A stretch of 64,000 nt of DNA, from contig NZ_JBHUGS010000005.1 of NCBI RefSeq assembly GCF_042682045.1, forward strand, positions 496,001 through 560,000, given 5' to 3'. The position numbers and the translations under genes are program-made. Of this stretch, positions 56,307 to 64,000 are shown in pieces. The number at the start of each line of letters is the position of its first letter. The first letter of the stretch is position 1. The DNA comes from Sphingomonas_R arantia (GTDB lineage: Bacteria; Pseudomonadota; Alphaproteobacteria; Sphingomonadales; Sphingomonadaceae). The notes beneath the pieces were generated by a model. That model saw only the letters and a list, made by a program, of their open reading frames with translations, was not told where the DNA came from and made no database searches.

Positions 56307-57617
56307 ATGGCAGAGGCGACAGGTCCGTCACCCGCATCGGCGCGCCCGCGTGGCAACGTTCGCTGGGTGATCTGCGCGCTGCTCTTCTTCGCTACCGCGA
56401 TCAACTATATCGACCGTCAGGTCATCGGCATCCTGAAGCCGCTGCTGCAGACCGAACTCGGCTGGACCGAGGTCGACTACAGCATGATCGTGTTCTGGTT
56501 CCAGGCGGCCTACGGGATCGGCCTGCTCGCCAGCGGGCCGATCATCGACCGGATTGGATCGAAGCTCGGCTATGCCGCCGCGATCACGTTGTGGAGCGTC
56601 GCCGCCGTCGCGCACGCGCTGGCGCGCAGCCCCACCGGGTTCGCCACCGCCCGGTTCGCGCTGGGCCTGGGCGAGGCCGGCAATTTCCCCGCCGCGATCA
56701 AGTCGGTGGCCGAATGGTTTCCGAAGAAGGAACGCGCGCTGGCCGCCGGCATCCTGAACGCCGGGGCCAATGTCGGCGCGATCGCCACGCCGATCATCGT
56801 GCCGATCCTCGCGATCAACTATGGCTGGCAGGCGGCCTTCATCGGCACCGGCCTGCTCGGCTTCGTCTGGCTGGTCGCCTGGCTGCTGCTCTACCGCGCG
56901 CCCGAACGGCATCCGCACGTCACCGCGGAGGAACTCGCCTATATCCGCGCGGACCAGGACAATGACGCCGGCGCCGCGCCGATCCGGTGGACCGCGCTGT
57001 TCCGATATCGCGGGACCTGGGCGTTCATCGTGGGCAAGTTCCTGACCGACCCGGTCTGGTACCTGTTCCTATTCTGGCTGCCCGATTTCTTCGCCAAGCG
57101 GCACGGCCTCGACCTGAAGAGCTTCGGCCCGCCGCTGATCTCGGTCTATCTGCTCGCCGACGTCGGCAGCATCGGCGGCGGCTGGCTGTCCTCCGCACTG
57201 ATCAAGCGCGGCTACAGCGTGAATGCCGGCCGCAAACTCGCGCTGCTCGCGTCCGCCGTCCTCGTCACGCCGATCATCTTCGCCAGCAGCGTGTCGAGCC
57301 TGACCGCCGCGGTCGCGATCATCGGGCTCGCCGCCGCCGCGCACCAGGGTTGGTCGACCAATCTCTACACGATGGTGTCGGACACCTTCCCGAAAAGCTC
57401 GGTCGCGTCCGTCATGGGCATCGGCAGCGCGGCCGGGGCGGTCGGCGGCATGATCATGTCGCGCTATGTCGGTCAGGTGCTGGAGACGGTCGGCAGCTAC
57501 GTCCCGATCTTCCTCTGGGCCGGCAGCGCCTACGGCGTCGCGCTCGTCATCATCCACCTGCTCGTCCCGCGGCTCGACACCCCCGTCGTGCCCGCCGCCG
57601 CGGATCGAGCCGAATAG
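56307..57617 (+). CDS. MFS hexuronate/sugar-acid transporter (ExuT-like)
   Basis: A 436-residue, 12-span MFS protein of the anion:cation symporter group. Typical motifs: FFATAINYIDRQVIGILKPLLQTELGWTEVDYSMIVFWFQAAYGIG, ARFALGLGEAGNFPAAIKSVAEWFPKKERALAAGILNAGANVGA. The N-x-x-D-R and GEAGNFPAAIK blocks are those of ExuT/GudP-like transporters, so import of glucuronate or aldouronate is likely. Good ribosome site (GGAGAGG) before 56307; the upstream Met at 56256 is less likely. Confidence 0.9.
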   Translation: MAEATGPSPASARPRGNVRWVICALLFFATAINYIDRQVIGILKPLLQTELGWTEVDYSMIVFWFQAAYGIGLLASGPIIDRIGSKLGYAAAITLWSVAAVAHALARSPTGFATARFALGLGEAGNFPAAIKSVAEWFPKKERALAAGILNAGANVGAIATPIIVPILAINYGWQAAFIGTGLLGFVWLVAWLLLYRAPERHPHVTAEELAYIRADQDNDAGAAPIRWTALFRYRGTWAFIVGKFLTDPVWYLFLFWLPDFFAKRHGLDLKSFGPPLISVYLLADVGSIGGGWLSSALIKRGYSVNAGRKLALLASAVLVTPIIFASSVSSLTAAVAIIGLAAAAHQGWSTNLYTMVSDTFPKSSVASVMGIGSAAGAVGGMIMSRYVGQVLETVGSYVPIFLWAGSAYGVALVIIHLLVPRLDTPVVPAAADRAE

Positions 57618-57645
57618 AATGCCCACTCATCCCGGAGACCACCGC

Positions 57646-60288
57646 ATGTCCGCCGACCTGAAGGACGCGATCTCGCGTCGTACCCTGATGAACGGCGCCG
57701 GCTGGGGCACCGCGATCGCCGCCCTGCCCGCGATCGCCGTCGCCGCGCCGAAGCGCACTGCCGCGCCCGACCGCCGGACCGCCTTCCCGCTGATCGCCGA
57801 CGGCATACCTGCCACCGTGCTGATCGACGCCACCGCCGACAGCGCGGTGCGCCATGTCGCGACCAATTTCGCCAAGGACCTCGAACGGGTCAGCGGCAAG
57901 CCCGCGCGCATGATCGACGGCGCGGCGGGCGACCTGCGCGGCCCGGTCGTCATCATCGGCGTGCTGGGGCAGAGCGCCACGATCGACCGGCTGGCCGGCG
58001 CGGGCAAGATCGCCGCCACGGATCTCCGCGGCGAGTGGGAGGCATTCCGCCAGATCGTGGTCGACGATCCGATGCCGGGCGTGGCGCGCGCGTTGGTGAT
58101 CGTCGGGTCGGACCGCCGCGGCGCGGTGTTCGGCACCTACGACGTGTCCGAACGGATCGGCGTCTCGCCGTGGCACTGGTTCGCCGACGTGCCCGTGCCG
58201 AGGCAGCGCGACGTCCTGATCCCGGCCGGATCGCGGCGCGACCAGCCCAAGGTGCGCTATCGCGGCTTCTTCATCAACGACGAGGATCCGTGCCTCAGCG
58301 GCTGGGCGAAAAAGGCGTTCGGCGGCGTCAATTCCGGCATGTACGCGCATGTCTTCGAACTGCTGCTGCGGATGAAGGGCAACTATCTGTGGCCCGCCAT
58401 GTGGGGCAAGGCGTTCGCCGACGACGATCCGAAGAGCATGGTGCTGGCCGATGCGATGGGCGTCGTGATGGGCAATTCGCATCATGAACCGATGCTGCGC
58501 GCGCAGGCCGAATGGCATCGCCACACGGACGGCGGCGTCACCGGCGGCGCGTGGGATTATGAGAAGAACGGCGACAATCTGCGCAAGTTCTGGCGTGGCG
58601 GGATGGAACGGATGATGGCCAAGGGCGGCGGCCGCCGTTACGAATCCGTCGTCACCGTGGGCATGCGCGGCGACGGGGACGAGGCCATGGCGGAGGGGAC
58701 CGCGACCGGCCTGCTCGAACGCGTCGTGACCGACCAGCGCAGGATCATCGCCGACGTCACGGGCAAGCCCGCCGCCGCCACGCCGCAGGTCTGGGCGCTC
58801 TACAAGGAAGTGCAGGATTATTACGACCACGGCATGAAGGTGCCGGACGACGTCACCCTGCTGTTTTCCGACGATAATTGGGGGCAGATCCGCCGCCTGC
58901 CTGATCCCGCCGCCGCCCCGCGCGCCGGCGGCTACGGCATCTACTATCACTTCGATTATGTCGGCGGGCCGCGCAACTACAAGTGGCTCAACACCAACCA
59001 GATCGAGAAGACCTGGCAGCAGATGGACCTGGCCTATCAACGCGGCGCGCGCGCGATCTGGATCGCCAATGTCGGCGATATCAAGCCGATGGAATATCCG
59101 CTCGGCTTCTTCCTGGCGCAGGCGTGGAACCCGGAAGCGATGACGCCCGCCGCGCTCGCCGCCTACCCGCGGGGCTGGGCCGCCGCGACGTTCGGCGCGG
59201 AACAGGCCGGCGCGATCGGCGAGATGGTCACCGCCTACAGCCGCTACGTCGCGCGGCGGAAGCCGGAGCTGATCGACGAGACCAGCTTCCCGCTAGGCGG
59301 CGTCACGCCCGCCGGGCTCGACGGCGGTGAATTCGGCACGATGATCGCCGAATGGGACGCGCTCGACGCCCGCGTCGCGTCGGTCCGCGCGCGGCTTCGC
59401 CCCGACCAGCACGACGCCTACTACCAGCTGGTGGAGTTCCCGATCTCCGCGGTCGGCAACCTCTACCGCATGTATTACGCCACGGCCTGGAACCGGCTGC
59501 TCGCCGGCACGAACGATCCGCGCGCCAACTATTTCGCGGACCGGGTGGAGGCCACGTTCGCGCGCGATGCGGCGCTGACCCGCAGCTACCACGCGCTGAA
59601 CGGCGGTAAGTGGGACGGCATGATGGCGCAGGTCCATATGAGCTACGTCATCTGGAACGACCCGACCGCGCAGACCATGCCGAGCATCGTCCGGATCGCC
59701 GGCGACACGCCCGTCTCCGAACGCAGCCGCCAGCCCAGGTTCGTGGCACCCCGCCCCACCGACGACGGCATCGTCGCGGTGGAGGCCCCCGCGTTCAGCC
59801 GTGCCCGCGACGGCAAGGGCCTGCGCTGGGCCACGCTCCCCAATCTCGGCCGCACCGCGGGTGCTGTCGTCGCGCTGCCGCAGGGCCGCCCGGCGACTGC
59901 CATGACCGACGGCGTCTGCCTGGAATATGACATGACGGTCCGGAAGGCGGGTCCCGCGACGCTCACCCTCACCCTGGCCCCCACGCTCGACACGATCGGC
60001 CATGCCGGCGGGCGGATCGGCGTCTCGATCGACGGCGGTCCGGTGCAACCGCTGGTGGCCGCGCTGGAAGTGACCGGCGGCAGCACCGACACGCCGGGCA
60101 AGAAGCGCTGGGCGACGTCGGTCTGCGACAACGCGGTGCGGCTGTCAGCCAACCTCGGTCAGATTACGGCCAGGCGTCACACGGTGAAGGTCTGGCGGCT
60201 GGACGACAACATGGTCCTGCAGAAACTCGTGCTCAGCACCGTGCCCGTCCCGCCCTCCTATCTGGGGCCGCCACCGAAACGGGCCTGA
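57646..60288 (+). CDS. GH115 alpha-glucuronidase, first copy
   Basis: An 880-residue exported enzyme. The N-terminus has a twin-arginine-like signal (SRRTLMNGAGWGTAIAALPAIAVAAP). The catalytic region shows the GH115 pattern: GSDRRGAVFGTYDVSERIGVSPWHWFADVP, RYRGFFINDEDPCLSGWAKKAFGG, LRMKGNYLWPAMWGKAF, SHHEPMLRAQAEW, WIANVGDIKPMEYPLGFFLAQAWNP. GH115 removes (4-O-methyl)glucuronic acid from xylan side chains. The C-terminal accessory region (~700-880) is shorter than in the copy at 60340-63294. It follows the transporter closely; ATG 57646 has GGAG upstream. Confidence 0.93.
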   Translation: MSADLKDAISRRTLMNGAGWGTAIAALPAIAVAAPKRTAAPDRRTAFPLIADGIPATVLIDATADSAVRHVATNFAKDLERVSGKPARMIDGAAGDLRGPVVIIGVLGQSATIDRLAGAGKIAATDLRGEWEAFRQIVVDDPMPGVARALVIVGSDRRGAVFGTYDVSERIGVSPWHWFADVPVPRQRDVLIPAGSRRDQPKVRYRGFFINDEDPCLSGWAKKAFGGVNSGMYAHVFELLLRMKGNYLWPAMWGKAFADDDPKSMVLADAMGVVMGNSHHEPMLRAQAEWHRHTDGGVTGGAWDYEKNGDNLRKFWRGGMERMMAKGGGRRYESVVTVGMRGDGDEAMAEGTATGLLERVVTDQRRIIADVTGKPAAATPQVWALYKEVQDYYDHGMKVPDDVTLLFSDDNWGQIRRLPDPAAAPRAGGYGIYYHFDYVGGPRNYKWLNTNQIEKTWQQMDLAYQRGARAIWIANVGDIKPMEYPLGFFLAQAWNPEAMTPAALAAYPRGWAAATFGAEQAGAIGEMVTAYSRYVARRKPELIDETSFPLGGVTPAGLDGGEFGTMIAEWDALDARVASVRARLRPDQHDAYYQLVEFPISAVGNLYRMYYATAWNRLLAGTNDPRANYFADRVEATFARDAALTRSYHALNGGKWDGMMAQVHMSYVIWNDPTAQTMPSIVRIAGDTPVSERSRQPRFVAPRPTDDGIVAVEAPAFSRARDGKGLRWATLPNLGRTAGAVVALPQGRPATAMTDGVCLEYDMTVRKAGPATLTLTLAPTLDTIGHAGGRIGVSIDGGPVQPLVAALEVTGGSTDTPGKKRWATSVCDNAVRLSANLGQITARRHTVKVWRLDDNMVLQKLVLSTVPVPPSYLGPPPKRA

Positions 60289-60296
60289 TCCGGACC

Positions 60297-60322
60297 TGCG
60301 GCGGCGGGAAACCGCTGCCGCA
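60297..60322. terminator. Possible bidirectional hairpin between convergent genes
   Basis: TGCGGCGGCGG and CCGCTGCCGCA pair over 11 bases (one G-T) around a GAAA loop. The hairpin sits in the 51-base gap between the two convergent GH115 genes. There is no T-run, so it would be a weak intrinsic terminator or a transcript-end stabiliser. Confidence 0.4.
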
Positions 60323-60339
60323 AGCGCCGCGGGACTAGG

Positions 60340-63294
60340 TCAGGGTCGCACCACCTGCCACGGCCCATCCGACGCGTTGGGTCCGGCGCGCGCCACGATG
60401 GCGGGCGGCCCGAAATAGGACGCCACCGGCGCGTCGCGCGACACCGCGATCGTCTGGATCACCATGGTCGGGTCGATCATGCCGATGGTCAGCCGGTGCC
60501 GACCCGGCCGGTCCGCCCGGATCGTGAACCGCATCGTGCGGCCATTGTCCTTCGTGTTCGCGGCATGCTTGTCGCCCAGGAAATCCTGCGACGCCGCGTC
60601 CGCCGGCGTGAAAACCGTGGCGATTTCCGCCGGCCCGTCGTCCAGCCACATCGCGACGCTCAGGTTGCGACCCGGCAGGACCTGCAACGTCGGCCCGGTC
60701 ACCAGATCGACGTGATACGTCCCCGCCTCGGCCAGATAGATCGGATATTCCAGCCGCGGCGCGCTCTTCGGATCGGCATGCGACGCCCCATCGACCGGAA
60801 AAATCGACATCGCCGCCCCCACCCGTCCGAAATCCGGGATCGCCTCCCACCGCACGCCACCCACCGGCACCGTGCGCGCAAATCCCGTCACCGGCACCGC
60901 GAACGGCCCCGTCAGCCCGCCATACGCCCCGCGCGCATCGCGTTCCTGCGCTGCCGTCGCGCGGATCGCGGTCACCTTCACGCGTACCGTCTGCGCGCCC
61001 TTGACCGTCACGGACGCCTCCGACCGACCGACCGGCGCCTTCGCCCAGTCGATGTCGATCCAGTAGCGCCGGTCGCGCGGCGACACGCCGGACGCCTTGC
61101 TCTCGCGGATGATGACCCACGGCTTGTCCGCCGTGACCGTCACGGCCAGCGGCACGTCCGCCCCACGCGGAAAGACCTCGAAATAGGTCGGCATCCGCGT
61201 GATGCTGTCCAGCGTCGGCAGTTCGGGCGGCAGGTAATAGCCCGGCCACGACCGCCTGTTGCCGTCCACCGCGACGCCGAGCCCCGTCATGTCGGCGGAG
61301 TCCACCTCGCTCAACGGCGGCATGATGTCGGCTTCCGGCGGGTACCAGTCGAAATAGCCGATATGGGTCTGGTCCATCATGTGGTTCCATTTCCCGCCGG
61401 CCATGACGTGGTTGTACGTGTCGCTCAGTTCGCGGTCGTAGCGGAACCGGCGGCGCACCTCATCCGCCTCGACGGCCGTGCTGGCCCGCGCCTGTTCCGC
61501 GAACAGCGCGTTGCGGCCCGCGGCGACGTACATCGACGTCAGATTGGCGCACGCCCGCACCGGATACAGCACGAGCTGGTAGAAGGCATCGCGCTGGTCG
61601 GGCCGCAACGCCGCATTCACCGCATCGGCGCGCCGGACCAGATCGTCCCACGCCGCGCACATCCGCTCCGCCTCGCGGTAGTTCACCAGGCTGAACGTGT
61701 CCGGCCGGATCTGCTCGGGTTTGCGCAGCGCGTTGTACTTGCCGTAGCGCGCGGCGAGATACGCGATCTCGTCGGCATGCGCCGCGCCGAACTGCCGTTC
61801 CGCCCAGTCGCGGGTCCAGCCGGCGATCTTGTCCTTGCCCACGTCCGCGGGGTTCCACGCCATCGCCAGGAAGAACTCGATCGGCAGTTCGAGCGGCTTC
61901 AAGTCGCCGACATTGGCGATCCACATCTCGTTCGCGCCGTACTGGTTGGCGAGGTTCATCTGCTCCCAGATCTTGGGCAGCGGGTTCGAATTGATCCATT
62001 GATAGGCGAACGGCCCACCATGCATGTCCATGTGGAAATAGATGCCGAACCCGCCCTTCCGCCCGCGCTCGGCCGGGGTCGGCAGGCGGCGCAGATTGCC
62101 GACATTGTCGTCCGCGAACATCAGCGTCACGTCGTCGGGCAGCTTCAGCCCGGCGTCGTAATATTTGTAGACCTCGGTGAAGAGCACCCAGACCTGCGGC
62201 ACCTGTTCGGCCGGTTTCGCCATCCCCTGCGCGATGATCGCACGCTGGTCCGCGATGATCGATTCGAGCAGTTTCACGTCGGATTGCAGGCTGCCCGTGC
62301 TTTCCAGCGCCACGTCGCCGTCGCCGCGCATGCCGATCGTCACGACGACCTCGTTCGCCCGGTTGCGCGCGATCCCTTCGCCGAAGAACTTCCGCACCGC
62401 GGGCTTGTTCGTGGCGTAATTCCACGCGCCGTTGCCATACTCGGCGCGGTTGTCGGTCCATTCCTTGTGCGCGCGCATCATCGGTTCGTGGTGCGACGTG
62501 CCCATCACGATGCCGTAATCCTCGGCCATCGGCGCGTTGGCGGGGTCGTCGATGGCGAACGCGTTGTTCCACATCGCCGGCCAGAGATAGTTGGCACGCA
62601 GCCGGAGCAGCAGCTCGAACAGCCGGCCGTAGAACTTCGCGTTCATCCCGCCGAACTTTTCGGTGGTCCAGCCTGACAGGCACGGCGCCTCGTCGTTCAG
62701 GAAGATGCCGCGATACTTCACCGCGGGCGAACCCTGGACATAGCGGCCATGCGCCACGCGCAGATAGGCCTGCCGCACGACGGGCACGTCCGCCCACCAA
62801 TACCAAGGCGACACCCCGATCATCCGCGACAGATCATAGGCGCCGTAGATAGCACCGCGCCGGTCGCTGCCCGCGATCACCAGCGCCTCGCGCACGCCGG
62901 GCAACGGATTGGCGATCGTCTGCACGACGAACGCCTCCCACTTCCCCGCCACGCCCGTGACGTCCAGCTTGCCCGTCGCGATCATCCGGTCGATCAGCGG
63001 GCTGTGGCCGATCGTCCCGACGACGATCATCCGGTCGGGCAAGGCCGCGCGGTCGCCGATGATCCGCGCCGCGGTGCCGGTCACCCGTCCGATGTCGGCG
63101 GCCAGATCCGCCGCCGCACGCCGCACGCCGGAAATGTCGCCCGCATCGACGAACAGCGGCACGACGCCGCCACCGTCCGGCGTGATGGCGAAGCCCGGCT
63201 TGCGCCGGTCGAACCGCACCGCGGCGGCCAGCGGCGATGCCATCAGGCCCGCCGCCACCGCACCACCCATTATGTCGCGTCGCGTAATCGTCAT
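60340..63294 (-). CDS. GH115 alpha-glucuronidase, second copy
   Basis: A 984-residue exported enzyme with a twin-arginine-like signal (TRRDIMGGAVAAGLMASPLAAA). Core motifs parallel the first copy: GSDRRGAIYGAYDLSRMIGVSPWYWWADVP, YRGIFLNDEAPCLSGWTTEKFGG, LRLRANYLWPAMWNNAFAIDD, SHHEPMMRAHKEW, WIANVGDLKPLELPIEFFLAMAWNP. It is about 100 residues longer at the C-terminus, in beta-rich accessory domains typical of full-length GH115 proteins. Two different GH115 enzymes suggest use of glucuronoxylans with different decoration. Start at 63294 gives the signal at the N-terminus. Confidence 0.93.
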   Translation of the reverse strand: MTITRRDIMGGAVAAGLMASPLAAAVRFDRRKPGFAITPDGGGVVPLFVDAGDISGVRRAAADLAADIGRVTGTAARIIGDRAALPDRMIVVGTIGHSPLIDRMIATGKLDVTGVAGKWEAFVVQTIANPLPGVREALVIAGSDRRGAIYGAYDLSRMIGVSPWYWWADVPVVRQAYLRVAHGRYVQGSPAVKYRGIFLNDEAPCLSGWTTEKFGGMNAKFYGRLFELLLRLRANYLWPAMWNNAFAIDDPANAPMAEDYGIVMGTSHHEPMMRAHKEWTDNRAEYGNGAWNYATNKPAVRKFFGEGIARNRANEVVVTIGMRGDGDVALESTGSLQSDVKLLESIIADQRAIIAQGMAKPAEQVPQVWVLFTEVYKYYDAGLKLPDDVTLMFADDNVGNLRRLPTPAERGRKGGFGIYFHMDMHGGPFAYQWINSNPLPKIWEQMNLANQYGANEMWIANVGDLKPLELPIEFFLAMAWNPADVGKDKIAGWTRDWAERQFGAAHADEIAYLAARYGKYNALRKPEQIRPDTFSLVNYREAERMCAAWDDLVRRADAVNAALRPDQRDAFYQLVLYPVRACANLTSMYVAAGRNALFAEQARASTAVEADEVRRRFRYDRELSDTYNHVMAGGKWNHMMDQTHIGYFDWYPPEADIMPPLSEVDSADMTGLGVAVDGNRRSWPGYYLPPELPTLDSITRMPTYFEVFPRGADVPLAVTVTADKPWVIIRESKASGVSPRDRRYWIDIDWAKAPVGRSEASVTVKGAQTVRVKVTAIRATAAQERDARGAYGGLTGPFAVPVTGFARTVPVGGVRWEAIPDFGRVGAAMSIFPVDGASHADPKSAPRLEYPIYLAEAGTYHVDLVTGPTLQVLPGRNLSVAMWLDDGPAEIATVFTPADAASQDFLGDKHAANTKDNGRTMRFTIRADRPGRHRLTIGMIDPTMVIQTIAVSRDAPVASYFGPPAIVARAGPNASDGPWQVVRP

Positions 63295-63547
63295 GTCGCC
63301 TCCCGGCCGTCTAATCGGGACTGTACTGCGCGAAGGTCGCATTTCCCTACCGGAATCAGGACCGCGGCATCGCATCGAACGGGGCCTGCACGTTGTACGC
63401 CGGCCGCCACACGGGGGACCACCGCCCGTGCCCCTTGGTTCGACCGCTCGCCCGCGGCACAGTCAACTTTCCCGTCGTTCCCGAACAAGTCTTGCCGGCG
63501 ATCCGGACCTAGACCGCCGGAACGAGCAACGACCGGGATCGAGACGC

Positions 63548-64000
63548 ATGATGAAGCCCAAGCGCACGTGCATCCTGCTGGTTTGCGCAGCAGCTCTCCC
63601 CGGCGTCGCCGGTGCCGCATCGGGCCAGCCGCTCTGGCTCGACCGCGCACTCCCGCCCGCGGCCCGCGCCGCGGCGCTCGAACAGGCGCTGACCGACGAG
63701 GAGCGGCTGTCGCTCGTCCACGGCATCTGGCCCGTGCCTTGGACGCGACCGGCGGGGGCGGCGCTGCCGCCGGGCGCGATCCCAGGCGCGGGCTATGTCC
63801 CCGGCGTGCCGCGGCTCGGCATCCCTGCGCTGACCGAGACCGACGCCTCGCTCGGCATCGCCAACCCGTCCAACGTGCGCGCGGGCGACATCGCCACCGC
63901 GCTCCCCTCCGGGCTCGCCATCGCCGCGACGTTCGATCCCGACCTTGCTTATGCCGGCGGCGCGATGATCGGAGCGGAGGCGCGGGCCAAGGGGTTCAAC
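63548..64000 (+). CDS. Glycoside hydrolase family 3, N-terminal part
   Basis: The gene runs off the right edge; about 150 residues are visible. It opens with two Met codons and a signal peptide (CILLVCAAALPGVAGAA), followed by EQALTDEERLSLVHG and GYVPGVPRLGIPALTETDASLGIANP, then ATALPSGLAIAATFDPDLAYAGGAMIGAEARAKGFN. This is the start of the GH3 TIM-barrel domain (GVPRLGIP...D, ALPSGLAIAATFD). It is a beta-glucosidase or beta-xylosidase; in this context a xylosidase is likely. It is divergent from the second GH115 gene across a 253-base region in which I see no clear operator. Confidence 0.9.
   Translation, partial: MMKPKRTCILLVCAAALPGVAGAASGQPLWLDRALPPAARAAALEQALTDEERLSLVHGIWPVPWTRPAGAALPPGAIPGAGYVPGVPRLGIPALTETDASLGIANPSNVRAGDIATALPSGLAIAATFDPDLAYAGGAMIGAEARAKGFN

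Overview
The window is high-GC, gene-dense DNA from an alphaproteobacterium, most likely a Sphingomonas or close relative. The evidence is a split methionine synthase (two metH genes), a sphingan-like exopolysaccharide locus with a split chain-length/tyrosine-kinase pair, dispersed repeats with a GTTCGAGCCTGTCGAGAAC core, and a glucuronoxylan-degradation locus. I see no rRNA, tRNA, CRISPR array, transposase or integrase.

Layout. 1-1745: the end of an alkaline-phosphatase-superfamily gene and a beta-helix protein, separated by a repeat-rich gap. 1953-7740 (minus strand): a methionine-cycle operon with an ArsR-methyltransferase regulator resembling SahR, metF, and the two halves of methionine synthase; a 16-bp palindrome lies just upstream. 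7853-9287: an MlaA-family protein and a small lipoprotein. 9471-30770: an exopolysaccharide locus with Wza-like export, Wzc split into two genes, an outer-membrane barrel, a Wzy-like polymerase, a Wzx-like flippase, a DegT aminotransferase, a PhyH dioxygenase, a secreted glycosidase-like protein and eight glycosyltransferases. 30896-43955: an NRPS/PKS assembly line inserted in that locus, with its own phosphopantetheinyl transferase and one more glycosyltransferase. 43963-46875: the initiating polyprenyl glycosylphosphotransferase and three LuxR-type regulators. 47664-54853: phosphate and dicarboxylate transporters, a methyltransferase, a lipoprotein and an exporter. 55054-64000: uronate/glucuronoxylan use (uxuA, hexuronate MFS, two GH115 alpha-glucuronidases and the start of a GH3 enzyme).

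How the genes fit together. The exopolysaccharide genes contain every step of a Wzx/Wzy pathway: priming, sugar transfer, flipping, polymerisation, length control and export. The NRPS/PKS genes form a tightly coupled plus-strand run (four-base stop/start overlaps or gaps of a few bases) that is bracketed by glycosyltransferases, so the small molecule could be glycosylated, could decorate the polysaccharide, or could only share the neighbourhood.

The most notable system is this assembly line. The NRPS has a formyltransferase domain followed by what looks like only the second half of a condensation domain, then an adenylation domain interrupted by a luciferase-like monooxygenase, then a carrier. 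The PKS has the order KS-AT-KR-DH-carrier-TE, and its thioesterase has Cys where Ser is usual. Together they suggest an N-formylated, oxidised aminoacyl starter extended once and released by an unusual thioesterase; the product is not known to me.
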